Position numbers and translations under genes: made by a program. Source: JBKPNX01 sp046732855 (lineage in GTDB: Bacteria; Pseudomonadota; Alphaproteobacteria; Geminicoccales; Geminicoccaceae). Taken from it: 14,958 nucleotides of DNA. This document shows positions 1 to 7,009 of this stretch, piece by piece. The stretch's first letter is position 1, and each line of letters opens with the position of its first letter. The notes below the pieces were generated by a model, which searched no databases, was not told where the DNA came from, and worked only from the letters and a program-made list of their open reading frames with translations. The stretch is taken from the NCBI GenBank assembly GCA_046732855.1, contig JBKPNX010000280.1, positions 1 to 14,958 of the forward strand. Reading direction: 5' to 3'.

Positions 1-257
1 TCGCGTTGGGCAGAATCAACACCTGCAATTTGGCAATAGCGCTGACTGCACCGGCGATGTGGTCACCGCTGTCGCCATCCCGACGCCCGCCCGTCGTTCG
101 GCCGCTGCGGTTGTGAAGCTACCTGACGTGAAACTGCTCCAGGCGGCGCGGCTGGCTACGGCCTGGTGCTCCGCCCCGACGCCGGGCTGTCATCTGCCTG
201 CGACGGCGCCGTCAGCCCAGACTGCGAATTCTTTGGCCGCGGTCGCCGCGCGACCTG
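1..257. other. Left-edge stretch with no recognisable gene
   Basis: One plus-strand frame stays open from the window edge to about 409. Its translation is Ala/Pro/Arg-rich, resembles no family I know, and runs antisense into the minus-strand gene that ends at 258. The minus strand shows short frames only. No tRNA-like or hairpin element was seen. It is probably intergenic or the end of an unrecognised gene outside the window. Confidence 0.4.
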
Positions 258-653
258 CTATCTCAGACCGCGCTCGCTCAGGTGTGCCTCGATTCGGGAC
301 AGCACGAGCCCGTAGACCTGCTCGCGCTCGAGCGTCACCACCTCCCGAACGGCGGGGCCGAGGCCGGGGTGCTCGGTCTCGATGTCGCGCAGCAGGGCCG
401 TACCGATGAACGCTTCGACGTACCTGGCGAATTCGCTCGCGGCCCGATCGCTGCTGCCACCCGGTGTCCGTGCCTCCAGATACCGCAGCGCGAGAGCCTC
501 GAGATGTTCGTCGACCTTCGATCCGATCAACTGCCTGGCCTCGGCGATCTCCGGGTCGGGCGCGAACTCTGCCCGGGGTGCCGGACCGAGCCGTTGCAGC
601 ATCAGGAAGACGAACAGAAAAGTTGCTAGTGGGATGGCGATTTCCGGTGTCAT
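258..653 (-). CDS. Hypothetical small protein with one N-terminal membrane helix
   Basis: This 131-residue protein is not recognised as a named family. Residues 4-21 form a hydrophobic helix (IAIPLATFLFVFLMLQRL), followed by a short Pro/Ala stretch and a charged, probably alpha-helical domain of about 100 residues. That points to a membrane-anchored protein, with the soluble part likely cytoplasmic. I chose the ATG at 653 because the membrane helix then sits at the N-terminus and a GGGGA purine stretch lies about 10 nt upstream. A GTG at 719 would add 22 residues of low-quality sequence. The gene lies about 400 bp downstream of rpsU on the same strand and probably has its own promoter. That it is coding rests on the open frame and the clean helix-plus-domain pattern. 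Confidence 0.5.
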   Translation of the reverse strand: MTPEIAIPLATFLFVFLMLQRLGPAPRAEFAPDPEIAEARQLIGSKVDEHLEALALRYLEARTPGGSSDRAASEFARYVEAFIGTALLRDIETEHPGLGPAVREVVTLEREQVYGLVLSRIEAHLSERGLR

Positions 654-719
654 GGCGACCGATCCCCGGCAGCCCAACGGGACAGTTTGGCAGCGAGGCC
701 GTTGAAAATTCGTTAGCAC

Positions 720-1049
720 GGCGGAATTGCCGCTCAGAACGCCACGCCGCAGCGCCGGCTCTGGCGTTAGGTGACGCGCCGCTCCGAGCGCGGCCTCAGG
801 CTGAACTGTCGACCGTCGTTATCGGCGGCTGGTCTGGACGGTGTGGTGCAATCCCTCCTCTGCGACCACGACTATCGCTGGCTGAGTGGCCCACAAGCGG
901 CGGGCGCCCGCACCCCGGCGGGATGCCCGAGCAGCTATCGATGCGTCGTCCGACCACGGGAGCGCCGCGACGTGGTGATGGCAGCGACAGTCGTGCCCCG
1001 CATCGCCTCCGAAGGAGGCTACTACGTCTGACCGCCTGCTTCTGGAATG
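720..1049. other. Gene-free spacer between the small membrane protein and rpsU
   Basis: Frames here are open only because the DNA is GC-rich, and none gives a protein-like translation. There is no tRNA T-loop or other RNA-gene signature that I can find. The only structured element is a short hairpin at 1005-1019 just downstream of rpsU. The remainder probably contains the promoter of the 258-653 gene. Confidence 0.4.
1005..1019 (-). terminator. Possible weak terminator hairpin after rpsU
   Basis: GCCTCC-GAA-GGAGGC is a perfect 6-bp stem with a 3-nt loop, starting 30 nt downstream of the rpsU stop codon. No T-tract follows in the direction of rpsU transcription, so it may be an mRNA 3' stabiliser rather than an intrinsic terminator. 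Confidence 0.3.
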
Positions 1050-1253
1050 TCAGAGCTCGTCGCGTTCGCGCCGCTTGCGCAGCAGCTTGCGATAGCGCCG
1101 CACCGCCTCCGCCTTCTCGCGCGCCCTCTTCTCCGAGGGTTTTTCGTAGTGACGGCGCATCCTCATCTCGCGATACAGGCCCTCGCGCTGCATCTTCTTC
1201 TTCAGCGCGCGCAGCGCCTGATCGACATTGTTGTCGCGAACCTGAACTTCCAC
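1050..1253 (-). CDS. rpsU: 30S ribosomal protein S21
   Basis: S21 is a small basic protein of the 30S subunit platform, close to the 3' end of 16S rRNA, and helps translation initiation. The 67-residue sequence matches the family from end to end: VRDNNVDQALRALKKKMQREG at residues 5-25, then the HYEKPSEKR segment and a very basic C-terminus. The Tyr-Glu-Lys-Pro-Ser-Glu-Lys-Arg core is typical of Alphaproteobacteria and is the main taxonomic clue in the window. The start is GTG at 1253, with a good AAGGAG ribosome-binding site 10 nt upstream (1264-1269). It is divergent from def across a 161-bp spacer that must hold promoters for both directions. A TATGCT -10-like hexamer faces rpsU at 1330-1335, but I see no convincing -35. 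Confidence 0.96.
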   Translation of the reverse strand: MEVQVRDNNVDQALRALKKKMQREGLYREMRMRRHYEKPSEKRAREKAEAVRRYRKLLRKRRERDEL

Positions 1254-1387
1254 CGGCGGTCATCTCCTTGCTCACGGCCCAACACAAAATCGGCCGAACT
1301 CCGTCCGGAGCTGACCGACATGACACGTTAGCATAGTCGCCGGTCGTTTGGGAAGATTCGTTGCGCGATTGGCCAGGCTTCCCCGAC

Positions 1388-1402
1388 ACGCCGCTTCGGC
1401 GT
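1388..1402 (+). promoter_or_regulatory. Hairpin in the def leader
   Basis: ACGCCG-CTT-CGGCGT forms a perfect 6-bp stem ending 12 nt before the def start codon, next to the weak GGTGAG ribosome-binding region. It could modulate def translation, but a chance hairpin is plausible at this GC content. Confidence 0.25.
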
Positions 1403-1414
1403 ACATGGTGAGAC

Positions 1415-1978
1415 ATGGCGATTCTCAAGATTGCGCGCATGGGCCATCCTGTGCTGGTCCAGCGCGCGCAGCGGGTCGACGATCCGAGCGACGAGGCGAT
1501 CCGTCGCCTGGTCACCGACATGGCGGAGACCTTGATCGATGCTCAAGGGATCGGGCTGGCCGCGCCGCAGGTCCACCGTGCGCTGCGCCTGATCCTGTTC
1601 ATGGATGGCGAAAACCGGGCCGAGGCGCGAGGTCGGCAGCCGCTTGCCGTGATCAACCCGGAAATCGAGCCGCTCGATGACGCACTCGAACTCGGCTGGG
1701 AAGGCTGCCTCTCGATCCCGGGCCTGCGCGGCATGGTACCCCGCCATACCCGGATCGGCTACCGCGGCCTGACCCTGGACGGCCGCGCCATCGAGCGCGA
1801 GGCACAGGGCCTGCATGCCCGCGTGGTACAGCACGAAGTCGATCATCTCGACGGCGTGCTCTATCCGATGCGGATGCCCGATCTGCGTCAGTTGACGTTC
1901 GAGACCGAGCTGAGGCATTTCGCTGGCCAATCCGGCGAGGACGAGGAGGAGCCGCATGAGCCAGCCGACCAGCCGTGA
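1415..1978 (+). CDS. def: Peptide deformylase
   Basis: This metalloenzyme removes the formyl group from the N-terminal methionine of nascent proteins. All three family motifs are present and intact: GIGLAAPQ at residues 45-52, EGCLS at 96-100 with the metal-ligand Cys98, and HEVDH at 140-144 with ligands His140 and His144 and catalytic Glu141. The 187-residue length is normal. The C-terminus ends in an acidic Glu/Asp/Pro tail (about 173-187), a region that also overlaps the next gene. The ATG at 1415 gives the usual MAILKIARMGHPVL-type N-terminus. The COQ9-family gene starts 23 bp before the def stop, so the two are almost certainly co-transcribed. Many bacteria pair def with fmt, but fmt is not here. 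Organisms often carry more than one deformylase, and this may be such a copy. Confidence 0.95.
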   Translation: MAILKIARMGHPVLVQRAQRVDDPSDEAIRRLVTDMAETLIDAQGIGLAAPQVHRALRLILFMDGENRAEARGRQPLAVINPEIEPLDDALELGWEGCLSIPGLRGMVPRHTRIGYRGLTLDGRAIEREAQGLHARVVQHEVDHLDGVLYPMRMPDLRQLTFETELRHFAGQSGEDEEEPHEPADQP

Positions 1979-2588
1979 GGAGCAGCGGGACCGCCTGCTC
2001 GAGGCCGCCCTGGTGCACGTCCCCTTCGACGGCTGGAGCCGGCGCGCCTTGTTCGCCGGCGCGGCCGATCTGGGACTCGAGCCGGGCTTGGCCCGCCGGC
2101 TGTTCCCGCGCGCGGGCGACGACATGCTGGTCCACATCGAGCGCTGGGCGGACCGGCAGATGCTGGCGCGGGCGGGCGCGCTCGATCAGCTGCGCGTGCG
2201 CGAGCGCATCGCCAGGCTGGTGCGCGCCCGCCTCGAGGTACTAGGGCCCCATCGCGAGGCGATGCGCCGGGCGACTGCCGCGCGCCTGCTGCCGAGCAAC
2301 GGTCTCGCGGCATGCGGCAGCCTGTGGCGCACGGTCGACCTGATGTGGTCGGCGGCGGGCGACGACGCGCGCGACGCCAGCTATTACACCAAGCGCTCGC
2401 TGCTCGCCGCGGTCTGGACCGGCACCTTCCTGTTCTGGCTGGAGGACCGCTCGGAAGGTTCTCTGGACACCTGGGCGTTTCTCGAGCGCCGGATCGACAA
2501 TGTCATGCAGATCGGCCGGCTGCGCGGCCGCATCGACGAGTTCTTCCATGGATTCGGCCGGCTCAACCCCATGGCGCTACGGCGCTGA
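1956..2588 (+). CDS. COQ9-family ubiquinone biosynthesis protein
   Basis: COQ9 proteins bind lipids and support the ubiquinone-ring hydroxylation steps (with COQ7 in eukaryotes). The bacterial homologues are largely alphaproteobacterial. The 210-residue protein has the family layout: an N-terminal TetR-like helical region (about 8-95), then the conserved COQ9 core at about 126-187. That core contains TVDLMWSAAGDD, YYTKRSLLAAVWTGTF, a WLEDRSEGSLDTWAFLERR block and NVMQIGR. A C-terminal amphipathic segment (FFHGFGRLNP) probably touches the membrane. GAGGAGGAG lies a few bases before the ATG, inside the end of def, so translation is probably coupled to def. No ubiquinone-pathway enzyme lies nearby. 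The TetR-like fold could cause mis-annotation as a regulator, but the core is clearly COQ9. Confidence 0.92.
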   Translation: MSQPTSREEQRDRLLEAALVHVPFDGWSRRALFAGAADLGLEPGLARRLFPRAGDDMLVHIERWADRQMLARAGALDQLRVRERIARLVRARLEVLGPHREAMRRATAARLLPSNGLAACGSLWRTVDLMWSAAGDDARDASYYTKRSLLAAVWTGTFLFWLEDRSEGSLDTWAFLERRIDNVMQIGRLRGRIDEFFHGFGRLNPMALRR

Positions 2589-2703
2589 CCTGGCACACGG
2601 ATCGAGGAGACGTCAAGCCGGCGCGACCGATCTGATCCTGCCCGTCTGGTCTGGGCTGTGCGCTGATGATCGGCCGCGCCGCCGCTCAATCCAATTCGCG
2701 TTC

Positions 2704-4143
2704 TCAGCGCCGGCCGTAGACATCCTCGTAGCGGATGATGTCGTCCTCGCCGAGGTAGTCGCCGCACTGCACTTCGATCAGATGCATCGGCACCGCCCCC
2801 GGATTCTCCATGCGATGGCGCGCGCCGAGCGGGACGTGCACGCTTTGGTTCGGCTCCAGGGTGATGACCTCGTCGCCCACGGTGACGCGCGCGGTCCCGG
2901 CGACCACGACCCAGTGCTCGGCGCGGTGCTCGTGGCTTTGCAGGCTCAGGCGGCCGCCGGGCGCGACCACGATCTCCTTGACCTTGAAGCCCGGACCCTC
3001 GTGCAGCACGCGGAAGCTGCCCCAGGGGCGCTGCTCCTCGGCGTGCGCCGACGCCTCCGCCCGGCCGGCCTGTTGCAACAGCGCTACGAGCCGCCTGCCG
3101 GCGTCGGTGTCGCGACGGTCGCTCACCAGCACCGCATCCGGCGTCTCGATCACCGCGAGGTCGCGCACGCCGGCGCAGACGACCGTCCGGCTCTCGGCGT
3201 GGACCAGGCAATCCGTGCTCGCGTCGACGAACGCCTGCCCGCGCACCGCGTTGCCCGACGCATCTTGCGGCAGCTGCTCCCATAGCGCCTGCCACGAGCC
3301 GAGATCGGACCATCCGGGGTCGCACGGCAGCACGGCGATGCGCTCGGCGCGCTCCATCACCGCCTTGTCGATCGGCGCCGCGGGCACGGCGGCGTAGGCA
3401 TCGTCGGGCACCTCGAACCCGCCGCCGGGTACCTCGCTCAGATCCGCATAGGCTCGCTCCATCGCCTCGAGAATGGCCGGGGCATGAGTGGCCAGTTCGG
3501 CAAGAATGCGGTCGGCCCGGAACAGGAAAATACCGCTGTTCCAGTACCAGCCGCCCTCTGCGAGCAGCTTCTCGGCGACTGCGCGTTCCGGCTTTTCGAC
3601 GAAGCGCGCAGCGCGCCGGACCGCAGCCGCTCCGGGCAGCGGCGAGCCGCCACGAATGTAGCCGTAGCCGGTTTCCGGCCGGGTGGGCGTGATGCCGAAC
3701 GTCACGAGCTCGCCGGCCCGGGCGACCGGCAACGCCTGCTCGACCGCGCGGTGCAGCGCCGTGGGCTCGCTCACCAGGTGATCCGACGGACACACCCAGA
3801 GCACGCTGTCCGGGCCGAAGCGGTGACTGGTATAGAGGGCCGCAAAAGCGATCGCCGCCGCGGTGTTGCGGCCGCAGGGCTCGAGCAGCCGGTGTGCGCC
3901 GAGCCCCTGAGCGACCTCGGCCAGCTGACGACGGATCAGGAAATCGTGCGGGCGAGAACCGACCGTGATGATGTGCTCGGGTGCGGCGCAGGCGAGCACG
4001 CGCCGAACGGTCTGACGCAGCAGGCTCTCGCTGCCGATCAGCGGCGCGAGCGGCTTCGGCAAGGTGGCACGGCTGATCGGCCACAGGCGGGTCCCTGCGC
4101 CGCCCAAGAGAATCACCGGTAGAAGTGGTGTCGCGCTCGTCAC
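2704..4143 (-). CDS. algA: Bifunctional mannose-1-phosphate guanylyltransferase / mannose-6-phosphate isomerase
   Basis: The enzyme converts fructose-6-P to mannose-6-P and mannose-1-P plus GTP to GDP-mannose, so it acts at entry and exit of the GDP-mannose branch. The N-terminal nucleotidyltransferase has LLGGAGTRLWP (residues 12-22), a PSDH motif (119-122) and FVEKP (181-185). The C-terminal cupin isomerase has the metal-binding QSHEHRAEHW motif (402-411). The gene is complete: 479 residues, close to the length I recall for Pseudomonas AlgA. No ATG is available. I chose GTG at 4143 because GGCGGA lies 9 nt upstream and the protein then begins just before PVILLGG. GTGs at 4149 and 4170 are alternatives. 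It is the last gene of alg8-alg44-algA, about 100 bp after alg44. Homologues named manC or cpsB serve other polysaccharides, so the algA name rests on the two upstream genes. Confidence 0.92.
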   Translation of the reverse strand: MTSATPLLPVILLGGAGTRLWPISRATLPKPLAPLIGSESLLRQTVRRVLACAAPEHIITVGSRPHDFLIRRQLAEVAQGLGAHRLLEPCGRNTAAAIAFAALYTSHRFGPDSVLWVCPSDHLVSEPTALHRAVEQALPVARAGELVTFGITPTRPETGYGYIRGGSPLPGAAAVRRAARFVEKPERAVAEKLLAEGGWYWNSGIFLFRADRILAELATHAPAILEAMERAYADLSEVPGGGFEVPDDAYAAVPAAPIDKAVMERAERIAVLPCDPGWSDLGSWQALWEQLPQDASGNAVRGQAFVDASTDCLVHAESRTVVCAGVRDLAVIETPDAVLVSDRRDTDAGRRLVALLQQAGRAEASAHAEEQRPWGSFRVLHEGPGFKVKEIVVAPGGRLSLQSHEHRAEHWVVVAGTARVTVGDEVITLEPNQSVHVPLGARHRMENPGAVPMHLIEVQCGDYLGEDDIIRYEDVYGRR

Positions 4144-4240
4144 AGTCACAGGTCCGCCGCGAAGCGGCACAAGCTACTCAGGCCTGGCGGTCCGGTCCAG
4201 TCCGCCTTTCGGCTGCAGATGGTAAGCAACCGGGCGGCGC

Positions 4241-5293
4241 TCACCGAAACCGGATCGACACCAAGCTGCCGTAGTCCTGGAAATCGAATGGCAGGTCGGG
4301 CCGTACCAGCACCTCGGCGAGGCGCGGCGCAGTCGGTTCGGCGCGGGTGCGCAGCGCCCGCAGGGCGGGTGTGAAGTCGATCTGCACGATCTGGCCGAGC
4401 ATGGGCTCGCGCCGCCCCGGCACGTGGATTTCGGCGCGGTCGCCCACGCCGAGGCGCTCCGCCTGATCGAGCGCGAGCTGCGCCCGGACCGTAAGCGGCT
4501 CCTGCGCCGGTATCAGGGCGATCAGCGGGTCGCCAACCTGATAGTAGAGCCCGCTGACACCGAGCTGGTCGAGCACCAGGCAGTCGCACGGGCTCTCGAG
4601 CGTGAGCGGCGCGCCGTCGATCGTCTGAACCCTGCCGAGCGAAGCGCCTTCGCGGATCCGCTCGCCGGGCTCCAGGGCGGCGACGAACCGGCCACCGATC
4701 GGCGCGCGCACCTCGATCACGGGCGCATCGATGGTCGCGCTCAGCGCATCGATGGCGACATAGCGCTCCCAGACTCCAAATGAGATCACGGCGAGCAGGG
4801 CCAGGCCGACGAGCGCGAAGCCGGCATAGGCGCGATAGCGCCTGCTGGCCGGCCAGGGCGCCTCGTCGGTAGAACCGTCCGGCGCCGCCTCTATCCGGAC
4901 CTGGGCAGCGTTACCCGGCCCGCGCGCCTGGAGGAGGTCGCCGGCGCTGACCAGTTCGCCGGCCAGGTACGCGTCGACCAGATAGCGGAGTACTTCGGCA
5001 TGGCGTTCGCTGACCGTGAGGAAATCGCAGCCGAAACGACCGTGCCCCTGGTCGACGTAAACCATGCGCGCCTCCCGGCGCATGCTCAGCTCGAATTCCT
5101 CGAACGGGAAGATCAGCCTGACCCAGAAGCGCTCGTCGGGCTTGCGCGAGGTCAGCACGCTCTCGACAGCGAATCCTCCGACCGACCAGTCGTCGACCTG
5201 ATGGCGAATGCCGTCGATCTCGACCTGGATCGGGATCTTGAGGCGGACGTGCTGGCGGTGGACTTCAGACTCGTGGACGATCTGGGGCCTCAT
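4241..5293 (-). CDS. alg44: Alginate co-polymerase Alg44: PilZ c-di-GMP receptor with HlyD-like periplasmic domain
   Basis: Alg44 binds c-di-GMP and activates the Alg8 polymerase in the inner membrane. The N-terminus (HESEVHRQHVRLKIP) closely matches Pseudomonas Alg44. The PilZ domain covers about 10-110, with the c-di-GMP-binding pair RxxxR at Arg13/Arg17 and the DxSxxG motif at Asp35/Ser37/Gly40, all intact. One membrane helix lies at about 157-174. A periplasmic barrel-sandwich (membrane-fusion-protein-like) domain covers about 185-348 and includes the family SPCDCLV motif at 234-240. At 350 residues it is some 40 shorter than the Pseudomonas protein as I recall it, mostly through a reduced periplasmic insert. 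The ATG at 5293 has a GAGGAG site that overlaps the TGA of alg8 (TGAGGAG), so translation is probably coupled. Intact binding residues imply real c-di-GMP control. Confidence 0.93.
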   Translation of the reverse strand: MRPQIVHESEVHRQHVRLKIPIQVEIDGIRHQVDDWSVGGFAVESVLTSRKPDERFWVRLIFPFEEFELSMRREARMVYVDQGHGRFGCDFLTVSERHAEVLRYLVDAYLAGELVSAGDLLQARGPGNAAQVRIEAAPDGSTDEAPWPASRRYRAYAGFALVGLALLAVISFGVWERYVAIDALSATIDAPVIEVRAPIGGRFVAALEPGERIREGASLGRVQTIDGAPLTLESPCDCLVLDQLGVSGLYYQVGDPLIALIPAQEPLTVRAQLALDQAERLGVGDRAEIHVPGRREPMLGQIVQIDFTPALRALRTRAEPTAPRLAEVLVRPDLPFDFQDYGSLVSIRFR

Positions 5294-5302
5294 GCGGGCT
5301 CC

Positions 5303-6775
5303 TCACAACGGCGGGAACGGGCCCAGCGGCGAAGCGCTGGAGATCGCGGCACCTATCAGGATGGCACGCGCCAAAGAGTGGAGGCGTGAAGAGCCGAGGG
5401 CCTGCGGGCGCGGTTGCCACGGCGGCAACTCGCCGCCCGCGGTGAGGGGACGCGCGATCCGGCGCTGCCGATCTGGTCGCAACACGCGGTGGGCCTCAAT
5501 CAGAGCGTCGCAGATTTGGCCGGCGTAAAGCAGCGGTGCATACAGCCCGCTGATCGCCGGGCGGGCGGTGAGCAGGAGCAGCGCGTGGATCAGCCGGGTC
5601 GTGCCGACCCAGAGCAGGTAGGCGTACAGGAACAGGACCGATTTGCCGAAGGCGCACAGCAGCGCGATCCCCAGGCCAATCAAGGGCGTCCACAGGGATA
5701 CCCGCTGTTCGATTAGAGACCACCACGTGAACAGCCCGATCCGCCCGGGGCCGCGCGCGATCGCCGTGCTGCTCGCCCTGGCCATGTCTGAGGCGCGCAG
5801 CGCCACCCTGGCGGCGGCCGACAGCAGCCGCTTGGCCGGCGGGTGCTCGATCGCCAGCGTCTTGACGTCGGGCAGGTAGAGCATGCGCCGACCTCGGCGC
5901 GGCAGCCAGGGCCGGGTCGACTGGTCGTCGCCGGTCCGCAGAGGAGCCTGGCCCCGATGGGCGTGTCCGAGATGGTCGTGTGAGAGGGACGTGATGAAGC
6001 TCGGGTCGGTGGCGACCCGGGCCGGATAAATCGACATCCGGCCGGTGATCCCCGGCAGGCGACGCGAGAGGCCGAGCGACGACATGGTCTGATGACGCTG
6101 CGCCGCGCGGAGACCGTGCCACGCCTGGACGACCGGACCACCCGCGACGATGCTCTCCTCGTCAGTGACGATGACATCGACTTCAGGCATCAGCTTGAGG
6201 AAAGGCAGACTTCGCGTCAGGCTCCCGGCGGTCAGCAGGACGTCGCCGTCCATCAATACCACCGCAGCATCGCGGGACGGACGCATGCGCGACACGGCGC
6301 GCAGCGAACAGGCCATCTGATTGCCCTTGCCGATGCCTGGCCGGCGCACGAATGCCAGCCGGATCTCGGGCGGCGGCTTCATTTGCTGAAACACCCGCTT
6401 GACCCATCGCTGGTCAGCGAGTTCGCCGACGCCGGCGACGATGGTCGCAGGGCAGGCGTAACGGATCGCCTCGGCGATCGCGGCCCGATAGACGCGCGCG
6501 GTGGTTTCGCCGCGCACCCGCGATGTCGCGATCACGATGTAGACATGCGACGCGGCACCCGCAGCACTCAATTGGTCCGCGGCGCGCCGCCAGCGCGGGA
6601 ACACAACGTGGCGGTACCACAAGCCGCGACTCAGATGGACCGCGCCCCAGCCGTAGCGCCAGGCGCCGAGCAGCGCGAGAACGGCCACGAAGTCGCGCAT
6701 TTCCAGTTGCCAGAGCGCGTCCGGCGCGTGCAGCGCGAGCGCGGCGAGCGCCAATACGTAGAGGCTCAGCCACAT
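5303..6775 (-). CDS. alg8: Alg8-type mannuronan synthase (family 2 glycosyltransferase)
   Basis: Alg8 polymerises GDP-mannuronate into polymannuronate while passing it across the inner membrane. The 490-residue protein aligns over its whole length with Pseudomonas Alg8 as I recall it. Shared features include the N-terminal helices followed by WRYGWGAVHLSRG (39-51), the DGD metal/UDP-type motif (176-178), AWHGLRAAQRH (218-228), GRMSIYPA (245-252), TGDD with the putative catalytic base (281-284), EHPP (310-313), then EQRVSLWTPLIG and two or three C-terminal helices (about 362-410). One block is unlike the Pseudomonas protein: its RWYGNNLRQN segment is here RASDMARAS (327-335). The ATG at 6775 is the first start after an in-frame stop, and its ribosome-binding site is weak. 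It heads the operon. GDP-mannose dehydrogenase (algD) is absent here, so the true donor sugar is inferred. Confidence 0.9.
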   Translation of the reverse strand: MWLSLYVLALAALALHAPDALWQLEMRDFVAVLALLGAWRYGWGAVHLSRGLWYRHVVFPRWRRAADQLSAAGAASHVYIVIATSRVRGETTARVYRAAIAEAIRYACPATIVAGVGELADQRWVKRVFQQMKPPPEIRLAFVRRPGIGKGNQMACSLRAVSRMRPSRDAAVVLMDGDVLLTAGSLTRSLPFLKLMPEVDVIVTDEESIVAGGPVVQAWHGLRAAQRHQTMSSLGLSRRLPGITGRMSIYPARVATDPSFITSLSHDHLGHAHRGQAPLRTGDDQSTRPWLPRRGRRMLYLPDVKTLAIEHPPAKRLLSAAARVALRASDMARASSTAIARGPGRIGLFTWWSLIEQRVSLWTPLIGLGIALLCAFGKSVLFLYAYLLWVGTTRLIHALLLLTARPAISGLYAPLLYAGQICDALIEAHRVLRPDRQRRIARPLTAGGELPPWQPRPQALGSSRLHSLARAILIGAAISSASPLGPFPPL

Positions 6776-6887
6776 GGCGGTCTAGCCGGGGTCTCACGAG
6801 TTCGGGGGGCGGGTTGGCGCTCAACTCGTCGGCCCAGCCAGGCAATCGCCAGCCCGTTGTGAGCCCGTAATGCCAACATTGCTGCGG

Positions 6888-6916
6888 TTGATTTCCAGAT
6901 ATTAAAGGAATACAGA
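6888..6916 (+). promoter_or_regulatory. Candidate promoter in the alg8/hydrolase divergent spacer
   Basis: TTGATT (6888-6893) and TACAGA (6911-6916) are separated by exactly 17 bp, facing the hydrolase gene about 95 bp downstream. The surrounding 60 bases (6901-6960) are only 43% GC by hand count, well below the flanking genes. That is what a divergent promoter region looks like here. The hexamers match the consensus only partly (4/6 and 3/6). I found no equally good pair facing alg8, though its promoter should lie in the same stretch. Confidence 0.3.
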
Positions 6917-7009
6917 AGGTTAGCCATGACTTAGCGTATCAGAGCAAAAGCTGGCCCATGCTCGAGCAGTACGCATGAAGTATCTGGTACGGAGGACGCG
7001 AGCCTGCCC

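Noticed and set aside
654..1049. Search for a tRNA or other RNA gene in the spacer downstream of rpsU
   Set aside because: No T-loop GTTCRA motif in a cloverleaf context and no matching acceptor stems were found.
464..1336. 290-codon plus-strand frame across the rpsU region
   Set aside because: It runs antisense through rpsU, is Arg/Pro/Ser-rich and has no recognisable domain.
2384..4084. 566-codon minus-strand frame
   Set aside because: A different frame of the algA strand, running into the COQ9 gene. Composition is Arg/Ala-rich without motifs, whereas the algA frame has all its signatures.
5713..6177. Possible frameshift in alg8, suggested by the divergent segment after TGDD
   Set aside because: The alternative frames there do not restore the missing RWYGNN-like block, and conserved motifs on both sides (TGDD, EHPP, EQRVSLWTP) are in the same frame with only about one residue of length difference from the recalled Pseudomonas sequence.
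6857..6872. Second possible Crp-like half site (TGTGA) in the alg8/hydrolase spacer
   Set aside because: Only one half matches. The second half reads AATGC instead of TCACA.
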